Shown here: piece after piece, positions 25,064 through 34,415 of the stretch
Numbering within the stretch: position 1 is the first letter of the stretch
Layout: each line of letters begins with the position of its first letter
Assembly: GCA_016717305.1 (NCBI GenBank)
Contig: JADKFY010000001.1
Coordinates: forward strand, 496,001-560,000
Length of the DNA: 64,000 nucleotides
Reading direction: 5' to 3'
Source of the DNA: Flavobacteriales bacterium
GTDB taxonomy: Bacteria; Bacteroidota; Bacteroidia; Flavobacteriales_F; PHOS-HE28
Translations under genes and position numbers: made by a program
Notes under the pieces: model-generated
Told to the model about the DNA's origin: nothing
What the model saw: the letters and a program-made list of their open reading frames with translations, nothing else
Databases searched by the model: none

Positions 25064-25985
25064 GTATCACGACCCCGTTCTTTTATCTTCTTGTCTCGAA
25101 GGATTGAACATCCGACCCGACGGCGTCTATGTGGACGTTACGTTCGGTGGTGGTGGTCACAGCAAAGCCATCTTGGAAAGGCTCGGTCCGAAAGGTCGAC
25201 TGATCGCGTTCGATCGTGATCGCGATGCCTGGAAGAACGCAGCCGCGCTTTCGCCAACCGATGGAGGAACAGGGGATCCACGCTTCACCTTGGTGAAAGC
25301 CGACTTCCGCTGGTTCAAGAACCACTTGCGGTACCTGAATGCGCTACCAGTGGATGGGCTTCTTGCGGATCTCGGTGTAAGCAGTCACCAGTTCGATACC
25401 GGTGCGCGAGGTTTCAGCTTCCGTTTCGATGGCCCACTGGACATGCGCATGGACCACCGCGCAAGCCGCACCGCCTCGCAGTTGTTGCGCGACCTGGACG
25501 AAGCTGCATTGACCAACCTGCTGCGGATCTATGGTGAGGTGAACGGCGCCCACCGCGTGGCCCGGCAATTGGTGAATGCCAATGCGCACACATCGATCGC
25601 AACCACCTTTCAATTGGTGGAAGCGTTGAGGCCGGTAACGCCTCGGGGTCGTGAAAGCGGTTTCCTCGCCCAAGTGTTCCAAGCCCTGCGCATTGCAGTG
25701 AACGATGAACTGGGCGCGTTGGAAACGCTGTTGCGACTGAGTACCGATGTGATCGCTCCCGGCGGAAGACTTGTGATCATGAGCTACCACTCGCTTGAAG
25801 ATCGCTTGGTGAAGAACTGGATGCGCAGCGGAGATCTCGGTGGTGAAGAGGAGAAGGACCACTTCGGTAATCGTACACGACCATTCAACCCTACGAGCAA
25901 TAAGGCGATCCAACCAACGGATCGCGAAACAGCAATGAACCCGCGGGCACGCAGTGCCCGATTGAGAATAGCAACACGCACGTGA
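25053..25985 (+). CDS. rsmH: 16S rRNA (cytosine-1402-N4)-methyltransferase
   Basis: The product has 310 residues. HDPVLLSSCLEGL starts the protein. VDVTFGGGGHSKAIL is the SAM-binding motif. FDRDRDAW, LLADLGVSSHQFD, GFSFRFDGPLDMRM and ISYHSLEDR-like MSYHSLEDRLVKNW are diagnostic of RsmH (MraW). It methylates the decoding centre of 16S rRNA. Its stop overlaps the GTG start of the next gene. Confidence 0.95.
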   Translation: MANEYHDPVLLSSCLEGLNIRPDGVYVDVTFGGGGHSKAILERLGPKGRLIAFDRDRDAWKNAAALSPTDGGTGDPRFTLVKADFRWFKNHLRYLNALPVDGLLADLGVSSHQFDTGARGFSFRFDGPLDMRMDHRASRTASQLLRDLDEAALTNLLRIYGEVNGAHRVARQLVNANAHTSIATTFQLVEALRPVTPRGRESGFLAQVFQALRIAVNDELGALETLLRLSTDVIAPGGRLVIMSYHSLEDRLVKNWMRSGDLGGEEEKDHFGNRTRPFNPTSNKAIQPTDRETAMNPRARSARLRIATRT

Positions 25986-26398
25986 ACAAGCTACGCGACA
26001 TAAAAGAAGAGCAGCCGGAAGAACCGACGAAGGCCGCGGTTTCGGGAAAGAACGCGCGCATGCCCCGTGGCCTGATCAGCGTGTTGAACGGTTCGTTCCT
26101 CACACGTGAGAACGTGTTGGGCAACATGCCTTTCATACTCTTCTGCGCGGCGCTCATGATCATGTACATCGCCTATGGTTATCAAACGGAACGTATCGTA
26201 CGCAATCTCAATAGCACGGGCACCGAGCTGAAGGAAATGCGTTCGGAGTACATCACCGTGCGTGCTTCACTGGAGAAAAAGGAACAGCAAAGCCAAGTAG
26301 CGGCGGGCATCAAGGAGTTGGGTTTGCACGAGAGCCGGGTGCCGCCAGTGAAGCTGGAATTGTCCAAGAAGGAACTAAAAGGCACAAGCACAAAGTGA
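25982..26398 (+). CDS. ftsL: FtsL-like division protein
   Basis: The product has 138 residues. A cytoplasmic N-terminal ~45 residues precede one transmembrane helix near 50-68 (MPFILFCAALMIMYIAY). A periplasmic coiled coil follows (RNLNSTGTELKEMRSEYITVRASLEKKEQQSQ). Position (between rsmH and ftsI), topology and size identify it as the FtsL equivalent of Bacteroidota, which bridges FtsQ/FtsB-type proteins and the FtsW-FtsI synthase. The start is GTG, overlapping the rsmH stop by 4 bp. Confidence 0.82.
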   Translation: MNKLRDIKEEQPEEPTKAAVSGKNARMPRGLISVLNGSFLTRENVLGNMPFILFCAALMIMYIAYGYQTERIVRNLNSTGTELKEMRSEYITVRASLEKKEQQSQVAAGIKELGLHESRVPPVKLELSKKELKGTSTK

Positions 26399-28501
26399 TG
26401 GAGAACAAGCAGCTCCGCGCGCGTGCAAACATGGTCTACTTCAGTGTAGTGCTGTTCGCCATGGCCATTGCTGTTAAGCTCTTCACCATCCAACTGGTGG
26501 AAGGCGACAAGTGGCGCGCCCGTGCGGAAACCGTTTCGACCACCTACCGGATCGTACAGCCGGACCGTGGACATATCTATAGCGAAGACGGAAGGCTCTT
26601 GGCCACCAGTGTGCCCGAGTATGACGTGCGCATGGGACATGATGCCGAACGGCATGACCGATGAGCTCTTCCGCAGTAAGGTGGATTCGCTCAGTGTGCG
26701 ACTGGCAGACCTGTTCAAGGACCGGACGGCTTCGGAATACAAACGAGACCTCACCGATGCCCGTTACCGAAAGGAGCGCTACTACTTGGTAAAGCGCAAT
26801 GTGGACCACACGCAAGTACAGGTCCTGCGCACCTTTCCGCTCTTCGATCTAGGCCGCTACCGGGGCGGGTTGGTCACCGAAAAACGCACTGTTCGCATGC
26901 GCCCATTCGGAAGATTGGCATCACGTAGCGTAGGCTATGTATTACGGGACAGCAGCAAGGTTGGCTTGGAAGGTGGATACGACCAGTGGTTGCGCGGCGT
27001 AACCGGTCGAAGACTGGAACGTCGATTGACCGGAGGTGTGTGGATGCCGATAGACAATGGTGATGGTGTGGACCCCAAACCGGGAAGTGATATCCATACC
27101 ACCATCGACATGAACCTGCAGGACGTGGCCGATGCCGCTCTGGAAGATCAGTTGCGCAAGCACGGTGCGCAGTACGGAACGCTTGTGGTGATGGAGGTGG
27201 CGACCGGATACATCAAGGCCATCTGCAACCTTACGCGTAAGGACAGTTCGTATGTCGCAGACCTCAATTACGCGATATCACAGTCCACCGAACCGGGGTC
27301 CACGTTCAAGCTTGCCTCATTGATGGTGGGGTTGGATGACGGGTTGATCAAAGCCACCGATACCGTGGATACGCAGAAAGGCCAAGTGCGATTCCGCGAT
27401 CGCATCATGCGGGATTCGCATGAAGGTGGCTATGGACGGATCACGGTGCAACGGGCCTTCGAGCTTTCATCGAATACAGGGATCAGCCTTGCGATTACCA
27501 AGGCGTACGAGAAGGATCCCAAGCGATTCGTTGATGGACTTCGACGCATGGGTCTGGCCAACAGAACGGATATCATGATCCCCGGTGAAGCGACACCGAC
27601 AATGCGTAACCCTGGTGAGAAGGGCTGGAGCGGCGTGAGCTTGCCGTGGATGAGCATCGGATATGAGGTGGCCCTTACGCCACTTCAAGTGCTCACCTTT
27701 TACAATGCCGTTGCCAACAACGGACGTTTGATGCAACCGCAGTTCGTCGACCACGTTTCGCGCAACGGAAAGACGACCGAGCGATTTGAACCGAAGGAAT
27801 TGAACCCTGCGATCTGTTCCAAGGCCACCCTCGACATCGTCCATGGTTTCCTGCAAGGCGTGGTCGACAGTGGAACCGCCACGAATTTGAAGAACGCGCA
27901 CTTCGCCATCGCGGGGAAGACAGGTACTGCGCAGATCGCGCGCAACGGATCCTACAAGAGCGAAGGACTCAGTTACCAAGCTTCGTTCGTTGGGTATTTC
28001 CCGGCCGATGCTCCGAAGTACAGTTGCATCGTTGTGGTGAACGGACCTACCATGAGCGGCTATTACGGCAATGTAGTGGCAGGCCCCATTTTCCAGAACA
28101 TCGCGGACAAGATCTACAGCAACCGTTTGGAGATGCAGCAGGACGTGCTCCTTGCCGAAGTGAAGGGGCCGCGCACACCCATTACACTGAGCGGACACAC
28201 GGGTGACATCCGCAGGGCAATGGAAGGCTTGAACATCCCCGTGATCGTGGAAGGAGAAGGAGAATGGACAAGCACCGCTGCCGGTGATACTGCCGTGGTA
28301 TTGAGTGCACGGGGGATCCCCACCATGGCCATGGACCGTGTGCCGAACGTGTTGGGCATGGGCTTGCGCGATGCGCTGTACATACTCGAGAACCGCGGCC
28401 TTCGCGTACGCTTCCAAGGGAACGGGATGGTGCGCAAGCAGTCCTTATCGCCGGGCACGAAAGCGCCCACGGGATCAACCATCACAATCGAACTGACGTG
28501 A
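26395..28501 (+). CDS. ftsI: Division transpeptidase FtsI with C-terminal PASTA domain, frameshifted
   Basis: This class B penicillin-binding protein cross-links septal peptidoglycan. It would have about 701 residues after removal of one base. The N-terminal part has one transmembrane helix (VYFSVVLFAMAIAVKLF) and RGHIYSEDGRLLATS. The frame breaks in the GGG at 26634-26636: with GG instead, PEYDVRMDMMPNGMTDELF is continuous. The transpeptidase domain then follows, with the SxxK motif EPGSTFKLAS, SxN in SSNTG, and GKTGTAQ. A single PASTA domain closes the protein (VPNVLGMGLRDALYILENRG). Possible starts are GTG 26395 and ATG 26398. Sequencing error is the likeliest cause of the break, since the gene is normally essential. 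Confidence 0.9.
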
Positions 28502-29961
28502 AATTGCTGAAGGACATATTGTACAGGGTGCGTCTCGAACAGGTCGAGGGTTCGACGAATGTGGCCGTGGAACGGATCGCGTTCGACAGCAGGAACGTGG
28601 TACCCTTCACCGCTTTCGTTGCAACGCGCGGTACACAGGTCGATGGTCATGATTTCATCAACAAGGCGATCGAAAGTGGAGCCAACGCGATCATCTGCGA
28701 AGAGTTGCCAACGGAACTGAAGGAAGGAGTAACGTTCGTGCGTGTGGCCGATGCGGCCTCCACGCTCGGCATCATGGCCGCCAATTTCTTCGACCTGCCG
28801 GCTAAGCAATTGAAGCTCGTGGGCATCACCGGCACCAATGGAAAGACCAGCGTTGCCACTTTGTTGTTCCGCCTATTCCGTGCATTGGGCCATAAGTGCG
28901 GACTGATCAGTACCGTTGAGATCCGGATCGGTACGCGAACGATCCCGAGCACACATACCACGCCCGATTCGGTTCGCCTGAACGAGTTGCTTGCCGAAAT
29001 GATCAGCGAGGGTGTGGCCTATTGCTTCATGGAAGTGAGCTCGCACAGTGTCGTCCAAGAACGGATCGCAGGCCTCCGCTTTACTGCTGGTGTGTTCACC
29101 AATATCACGCACGACCACTTGGATTATCACGGCTCCTTCGCGGAGTACATCAAGGCCAAGAAACGCTTCTTCGATCAACTGCCCGCGGATGCCTTCGCTC
29201 TCGTGAATGCGGATGATCCTAACGGTGCGGTAATGGTGCAGAACACCAAGGCCACGAAGCACTCCTTCGCTGTCCGCAATATGGCGGACCACCGTGCGCG
29301 CATCATCGAGAACCAGTTGACCGGCCTACACCTCAACATCGATGGGCACGACATGTACTCGCGCTTGATCGGTGAGTTCAATGCAAGCAATCTACTCGCC
29401 GTTTACACAACTGCCGTCCTACTCGGAGAAACACCCATCAATGTATTGACGGCCTTGAGCGACCTGCAACCACCTGTGGGACGTTTCCAAGTGGTGCGCA
29501 GTACCGGTGGTGTTGTGGGTATCGTGGACTATGCGCACACACCGGATGCGTTGAAGAACGTGCTCTCCACGATCAATGATGTCTGCCAAGACAATGGAAA
29601 TGTGATCACCGTAGTGGGCTGTGGTGGCGATCGCGACCGCGCCAAACGCCCTGTAATGGCGCGGATCGCAACCGAACTGAGCAGCCACATCGTGCTGACC
29701 AGTGATAATCCAAGGACCGAGGAACCCATGGCGATCCTGGATGAAATGCGCAGTGGTGTTGCAGAAGGCGACCGGAACCGTGTATGGGTGAACAGCGATC
29801 GTCGCGAAGCGATCAGGCAAGCCGTCGGCATGGCAAAACCGGGAGATGTGGTGCTTCTGGCCGGCAAGGGACACGAGACCTATCAAGAGATCAATGGCGT
29901 GAAGCACCCGTTCGATGATGTCGCCGTGCTGAAGGAAACCCTTGAACTCCTGCACAAATAA
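28498..29961 (+). CDS. murE: UDP-MurNAc-tripeptide synthetase (meso-DAP type)
   Basis: The product has 487 residues. The Mur ligase order is seen: an N-terminal UDP-binding domain (IAFDSRNVVPFTAF), a central ATPase (LVGITGTNGKTSVATL) with HTTPDSVRLNELL and EVSSHSVVQERI, and a C-terminal domain with VDYAHTPDALKNVL and TSDNPRTEEPMAIL. The DNPR motif indicates that meso-diaminopimelate, rather than lysine, is the added residue, so the peptidoglycan is probably of the DAP type. Starts and stops overlap by 4 bp (upstream) and 1 bp (downstream). Confidence 0.95.
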   Translation: MKLLKDILYRVRLEQVEGSTNVAVERIAFDSRNVVPFTAFVATRGTQVDGHDFINKAIESGANAIICEELPTELKEGVTFVRVADAASTLGIMAANFFDLPAKQLKLVGITGTNGKTSVATLLFRLFRALGHKCGLISTVEIRIGTRTIPSTHTTPDSVRLNELLAEMISEGVAYCFMEVSSHSVVQERIAGLRFTAGVFTNITHDHLDYHGSFAEYIKAKKRFFDQLPADAFALVNADDPNGAVMVQNTKATKHSFAVRNMADHRARIIENQLTGLHLNIDGHDMYSRLIGEFNASNLLAVYTTAVLLGETPINVLTALSDLQPPVGRFQVVRSTGGVVGIVDYAHTPDALKNVLSTINDVCQDNGNVITVVGCGGDRDRAKRPVMARIATELSSHIVLTSDNPRTEEPMAILDEMRSGVAEGDRNRVWVNSDRREAIRQAVGMAKPGDVVLLAGKGHETYQEINGVKHPFDDVAVLKETLELLHK

Positions 29962-31208
29962 TGCTGTACCACCTCTTTGATCAATTCGGTTCGGGCATTC
30001 CAGGCGCAGGCTTGTTCGGCTTCATTTCATTCCGTGCGGCTTTGGCGGTGTTCGTATCGTTGCTCATCTCGCTCTGGTGGGGCAAGGGCATCATCAACCT
30101 CTTGCGTCGCATGCAGGTGGGTGAAACTGTCCGCGACCTCGGTCTGGAGGGCCAGATGAAGAAGCAGGGCACACCAACAATGGGCGGCCTGATCATTCTT
30201 TCAGCAACCATCATTCCAACACTCCTATTCGCCCGCCTGGACAACATCTATATCCTTCTCTTGCTCGTGGCCACCGTGTTCCTCGGGGCGATCGGTTTTG
30301 TCGATGACTACATCAAGGTGTTCAAGAAGGACAAGAGCGGACTTTCAGGGAAGTTCAAGATCGTGGGCCAAGTGGGTGTGGGCATCATCATCGGTGCTAC
30401 GGTGTACTTCCATCCGGAGATCCGCACACGCGTGGAAGTGCCGGAAGTACTCGCTTCCCAATTGGCCGAGAGCGAGTTGCACACGGTAACGGAAGAGGAT
30501 GGAACGGTCCATTACATGTTGAACCGTAAGTCTCCGAACACAACGATCCCATTTATCAAGGACAACGAATTCAACTACTCGTCGGTACTTGGTCTCTTTG
30601 GTCGTAACGCACGACAATACACGTGGTTGGTGTACATCCTCGTGGTCATCTTCATCATCACAGCGGTGAGCAACGGCGCGAACATCACGGATGGGCTTGA
30701 CGGATTGGCGACAGGAACTTCTGCGATCATCGTTCTCGCCTTGGGTGTGCTCGCGTACGTGAGCGGTAACGTCATCTTCTCGGAATACCTCAACATCATG
30801 TACATCCCCGGCAGCGGTGAATTGGCGGTGTTCATTGGGGCCTTGCTTGGATCGTGCATCGGGTTCCTCTGGTACAATGCCTATCCCGCTCAAGTCTTCA
30901 TGGGAGATACCGGGAGCCTTGCACTTGGCGGCATCATTGCAACCATCGCGATCCTGGTGCGCAAGGAATTGTTGATCCCCGTTCTATGCGGCGTGTTCCT
31001 CGTGGAGAACCTCAGTGTAATGGTACAGGTCTCTTATTTCAAGTACACACGTAAACGTTTTGGTGAAGGTCGTCGGGTGTTGCTGATGTCGCCATTGCAC
31101 CACCATTTCCAAAAGCTCGGTATCCACGAAAGTAAGATCGTCTCACGCTTCTGGATCGTGGGGATCATACTCGCGGTCGTATCCATCGTAACGCTCAAGC
31201 TGAGATGA
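29961..31208 (+). CDS. mraY: Phospho-MurNAc-pentapeptide transferase
   Basis: The product is a polytopic membrane protein of 415 residues with about ten membrane segments. It makes lipid I by moving phospho-MurNAc-pentapeptide to undecaprenyl phosphate. Hallmarks are KKQGTPTMGGL, FVDDYIKVFKK, NITDGLDGLATGTS and MSPLHHHFQKLG. It is longer than the ~360-residue E. coli protein because of a loop of about 50 residues after the fourth membrane segment (HPEIRTRVEVPEV onward), as is usual in Bacteroidota. Its 3' end overlaps murD by 4 bp. Confidence 0.95.
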   Translation: MLYHLFDQFGSGIPGAGLFGFISFRAALAVFVSLLISLWWGKGIINLLRRMQVGETVRDLGLEGQMKKQGTPTMGGLIILSATIIPTLLFARLDNIYILLLLVATVFLGAIGFVDDYIKVFKKDKSGLSGKFKIVGQVGVGIIIGATVYFHPEIRTRVEVPEVLASQLAESELHTVTEEDGTVHYMLNRKSPNTTIPFIKDNEFNYSSVLGLFGRNARQYTWLVYILVVIFIITAVSNGANITDGLDGLATGTSAIIVLALGVLAYVSGNVIFSEYLNIMYIPGSGELAVFIGALLGSCIGFLWYNAYPAQVFMGDTGSLALGGIIATIAILVRKELLIPVLCGVFLVENLSVMVQVSYFKYTRKRFGEGRRVLLMSPLHHHFQKLGIHESKIVSRFWIVGIILAVVSIVTLKLR

Positions 31209-32539
31209 GCAAGTTGGTCATACTCGGAGCTCAGGAGAGCGGGGTTGGTGCCGCGCGTTTGGCCCAACGCCAAGGGGTTGATGTGTTCGTGAGCGATGCT
31301 GGTGCGATCAAGCCGGAATACCGTCGGGTGTTGCAGTCCAATGGCATCGAATTCGAGGAAGGCGGCCACTCAGCGGCCCGCGTATTGGAAGCGCACGAAG
31401 TGGTGAAGAGCCCGGGCATTCCCGATACCGCATCCCTCGTGGTTGCAGCGAAGAACAAGGGCATCCCTGTGATCAGCGAGATCGAATTCGCGTATCGCTA
31501 TTGCAAAGGGACCATCGTGGCCATTACTGGCAGTAACGGAAAGACCACGACCACCTTGCTCATGCATCACATCCTTCAGAAAGCAGGTGTTGATGTGGTG
31601 GTGGGTGGCAATGTGGGAACAAGTTTCGCCGGCCTTGTGGCGGATGGTGACAACGACGTTTATGTGCTCGAGCTCAGTAGTTTCCAACTCGATGGGATCC
31701 GGGAATTCAGACCGCACATCGCCATGTTGCTGAACATCACTCCGGACCACTTGGATCGATACCAGCAGCACATGCCGAATTACGTGGCGAGCAAGTTCCG
31801 CATCACCATGAACCAAACGGCACAGGACCATTTCATCCATTCCGCCGATGATCCCGAGATCAATGGATGGATGCGCCAACACACCATCAAGGCCCGGCAT
31901 TGGCCATTCTCCATTGAGCGATCAATGGACCAAGGGGCGATCATCAAGAACGATCAATTAACCATCACCACGGACAAATCCACCTTCAGCATGTCGATGA
32001 TAGAACTCGCCCTCAAGGGAAAACACAACATCTACAATTCCATGGCGGCCGGTATTGGTGCGCGGTTGTTGGAACTGCGGAAGGAACCCATCCGGGAAGC
32101 GTTGGCCGATTTCCAGAACGTGGAACACCGGCTGGAGCACGTTGCAATGGTGCATGGGATCGAGTTCATCAACGATTCCAAAGCGACCAATGTGAACTCT
32201 GTTTGGTATGCGTTGGAAAGTATTTCGAAACCCATGATCTGGTTGGTCGGTGGCGTGGACAAAGGCAACGATTACACCATGTTGCGCGATCTCGTGAAGA
32301 ACAGGGTGAAGGCCATCGTGTGCATGGGAACGGACAATGCCGCGATCCACGCAGCGTTCGATGGTCTGGTGCCCACGATCACCGATACGAACAGTGCCGA
32401 ACAAGCTGTACGAACAGCCTACGAGATGGCAGAGGCAGGTGATGTGGTGCTGCTTAGTCCCGCTTGTGCAAGCTTCGATCTTTTTGAGAACTACGAGGAC
32501 CGTGGCCGCAAGTTCAAAGCTGCGGTCAGAGGACTTTGA
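31205..32539 (+). CDS. murD: UDP-MurNAc-alanine--D-glutamate ligase
   Basis: The product has 444 residues and complete Mur ligase architecture. The N-terminal Rossmann-like domain begins LVILGAQESGVGAARLA. The ATPase domain has VAITGSNGKTTTTLLMHH, VLELSSFQLDGI and NITPDHLDRY. The C-terminal domain begins near residue 300 with VEHRLEHV, FINDSKATN, WLVGGVDKGNDY and LLSPACASFDLFENYEDRG. It adds D-glutamate to UDP-MurNAc-L-Ala. A separate gene for only the C-terminal domain follows with a 4 bp overlap. Confidence 0.95.
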   Translation: MSKLVILGAQESGVGAARLAQRQGVDVFVSDAGAIKPEYRRVLQSNGIEFEEGGHSAARVLEAHEVVKSPGIPDTASLVVAAKNKGIPVISEIEFAYRYCKGTIVAITGSNGKTTTTLLMHHILQKAGVDVVVGGNVGTSFAGLVADGDNDVYVLELSSFQLDGIREFRPHIAMLLNITPDHLDRYQQHMPNYVASKFRITMNQTAQDHFIHSADDPEINGWMRQHTIKARHWPFSIERSMDQGAIIKNDQLTITTDKSTFSMSMIELALKGKHNIYNSMAAGIGARLLELRKEPIREALADFQNVEHRLEHVAMVHGIEFINDSKATNVNSVWYALESISKPMIWLVGGVDKGNDYTMLRDLVKNRVKAIVCMGTDNAAIHAAFDGLVPTITDTNSAEQAVRTAYEMAEAGDVVLLSPACASFDLFENYEDRGRKFKAAVRGL

Positions 32540-33069
32540 ACCAATACCTGGAACGAACCATGGAACAGCAACATTCCAACCCCACACTTAGACTGGTCGG
32601 TGGCCAATTGATGGAGGCACGGCTCAAGTCGTTGGCAGAACAAGCGCACGGTCCACACCACATGGAGCTTGTGGCAACAGTGAACGATGTCGCGTACATC
32701 AACGATTCAAAAGCCACTTTCCTTGATGCCACGTTGGAATCACTCGGCCAAATGGAAGGACGTGTGGTATGGATCGTTGGTGACCTTTCCAACGAAATGA
32801 ACGGGAACACCGTGCAGGACTTGATCAAGGAGAAGGTCTCTGCGATGATCGTTTTCGGCCGTTCAGCAGAGGCCGTGGAGCGCGGAGGCAAAGCACCGGT
32901 GGAGCATCTCTACGTAGCCGAAGAATTGAGGACTGCGGTATTCCTCGCAAAGGAGATCGCGCATCCAACGGAAAGTGTACTGTTCAGTCCAGCGTGCCCG
33001 AGTGGGAACGGCTTTGCCAACTACGAAGAACGTGGTGCCGAATTCAAACGCGCGGTACGGGATCTATGA
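32536..33069 (+). CDS. Free-standing MurD-type C-terminal (glutamate ligase) domain
   Basis: The product has 177 residues, or 165 from the ATG at 32572. After about 40 non-conserved residues it matches only domain 3 of MurD: HHMELVATVNDVAYINDSKAT aligns with EHRLEHV...FINDSKATN, WIVGDLSNEMNG with WLVGGVDKGNDY, and LFSPACPSGNGFANYEERG with LLSPACASFDLFENYEDRG. The Lys and Thr of DSKAT and the Ser of the CxS loop, which contact D-glutamate in E. coli MurD, are kept. The P-loop and UDP-binding domains are absent, so it cannot be a ligase alone. Divergence from the murD C-terminus is large but the fold signature is intact, so it looks like an old, maintained copy rather than a fresh fragment. It overlaps murD by 4 bp and is therefore co-translated. 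Confidence 0.85.
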   Translation: MNQYLERTMEQQHSNPTLRLVGGQLMEARLKSLAEQAHGPHHMELVATVNDVAYINDSKATFLDATLESLGQMEGRVVWIVGDLSNEMNGNTVQDLIKEKVSAMIVFGRSAEAVERGGKAPVEHLYVAEELRTAVFLAKEIAHPTESVLFSPACPSGNGFANYEERGAEFKRAVRDL

Positions 33070-33085
33070 ATTGAAAAAGGGCAAG

Positions 33086-33147
33086 AGCAGGGGCAATAGC
33101 AGGGGCAGGAAACAAAAGCAATCAGCAGGGGCAGGAAGCAAAAGCAA
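33086..33147 (+). repeat. Tandem G-rich direct repeat in the operon spacer
   Basis: A 24-base unit AGCAGGGGCAGGAARCAAAAGCAA occurs at 33098-33121 and 33124-33147. A partial copy, AGCAGGGGCAAT, precedes at 33086-33097. It lies in the 170 bp between the MurD-domain gene and ftsW. The downstream part of the spacer holds repeated ACTAACGACT-like words. Confidence 0.75.
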
Positions 33148-33239
33148 GATGCAAGTAACAAGACTCGCCACTAACGACTCACGACTTGATCCAACCAACG
33201 ACTAACCACTGATCACTACCTACTAACGACTACACCACC

Positions 33240-34415
33240 GTGACAACCCTTCTCCATAAACTTAAAGGCGATCGTGTGATCTGGATGACGGCCCTGTTCC
33301 TGGGCTTGATCAGCTTGCTCGCGGTCTATAGCTCCATCAGTTCTCTCGCTTTCAAGCGGGAAGGTGGTAGCACCCTTCATTTCCTTATGAAACACGGGTT
33401 CTTCCTTGCCACCGGCGGGGTGATCATGTTCTATGCCTCCAAGTTGAAGTACAGCATGTACTCGCGGCTTTCACAATTGGCCATCGGTGTGGTGGCCGTG
33501 TTGCTCCTGCTCACTTTGGTGCTCGGCAGCAACATCAACGATGCCAGTCGCTGGATCACGATCCCCATCATCAATCAAACCTTCCAAACGAGTGATCTCG
33601 CCAAGTTGGTGCTGGTGGTCTACCTCGCACGCATGATCAGCAAACACCAAGGGAATGAATGGTCCTTGCGCGATGTGATCGTCCGATTGATGGTGCCCGT
33701 TGGTGTGATCTGCGGATTGATACTTCCGGCCAATTTCTCGACCGCTGCACTCTTGTTCGCGCTGTGCATGGTGATCATGTTCGTTGGAGAGGTTCCTATG
33801 AAATGGCTCCTGTCCATTGTTGGTTTGGCGATCGGTTCGTTCTTGGCCTTGGTCATGGTGAATGAAGCATTGGGGCTGGATGTTCTGCCGCGTGTGGAGA
33901 CCTGGGAGAAGCGGATCTCGAGCTTCGGCGAAGTCGACCACGAAGCAAATTACCAAGTGGAGCACGCCAAGATCGCGATCGCCTCAGGAGGTCTTTTGCC
34001 GAACGGACCGGGCAGTGGTGCTTCCCGCAATTGGTTGCCACATCCGTATTCCGATATGATCTATGCCTTCATCATTGAGGAGTATGGAAGTATTCTTGGT
34101 GGCCTCGGTCTACTGCTCCTTTACCTGATCCTCTTGTTCCGCGCGGTGCGAATTGCAGGCAGGTGCGAGAAACAATTCGGTTCATTGGTCGCCGTTGGCC
34201 TCAGTCTTATGCTCGTGTTGCAGGCCATGGTGAATATGGCCGTCGCTGTGAATCTCGTCCCTGTTACGGGCCAACCATTGCCTTTGGTAAGCATGGGCGG
34301 AACCAGTGTTTGGTTCACCTGTCTTGCCATCGGAATAGTGCTCAGTGTGAGCCGCAGTATCGATACACCTTCAACAGAAACGGATGTCAAACGCCCACGC
34401 ACAGCACTCGCCTGA
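33240..34415 (+). CDS. ftsW: Septal peptidoglycan polymerase FtsW (SEDS family)
   Basis: The product has 391 residues with about ten membrane segments, and is of the SEDS glycosyltransferase family. It polymerises lipid II at the septum with FtsI. Visible features are the N-terminal FLGLISLLAVYSS, NDASRWITIPIINQTFQTSDLAKLV, the loop with the ANYQVEHAKIAIASGGLLPNG-type motif (GxxxA...GGL-GxGPG), SDMIYAFIIEEYGSI and TGQPLPLVSMGGTS. The start is GTG at 33240. It overlaps murG by 32 bp. Confidence 0.95.
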   Translation: MTTLLHKLKGDRVIWMTALFLGLISLLAVYSSISSLAFKREGGSTLHFLMKHGFFLATGGVIMFYASKLKYSMYSRLSQLAIGVVAVLLLLTLVLGSNINDASRWITIPIINQTFQTSDLAKLVLVVYLARMISKHQGNEWSLRDVIVRLMVPVGVICGLILPANFSTAALLFALCMVIMFVGEVPMKWLLSIVGLAIGSFLALVMVNEALGLDVLPRVETWEKRISSFGEVDHEANYQVEHAKIAIASGGLLPNGPGSGASRNWLPHPYSDMIYAFIIEEYGSILGGLGLLLLYLILLFRAVRIAGRCEKQFGSLVAVGLSLMLVLQAMVNMAVAVNLVPVTGQPLPLVSMGGTSVWFTCLAIGIVLSVSRSIDTPSTETDVKRPRTALA

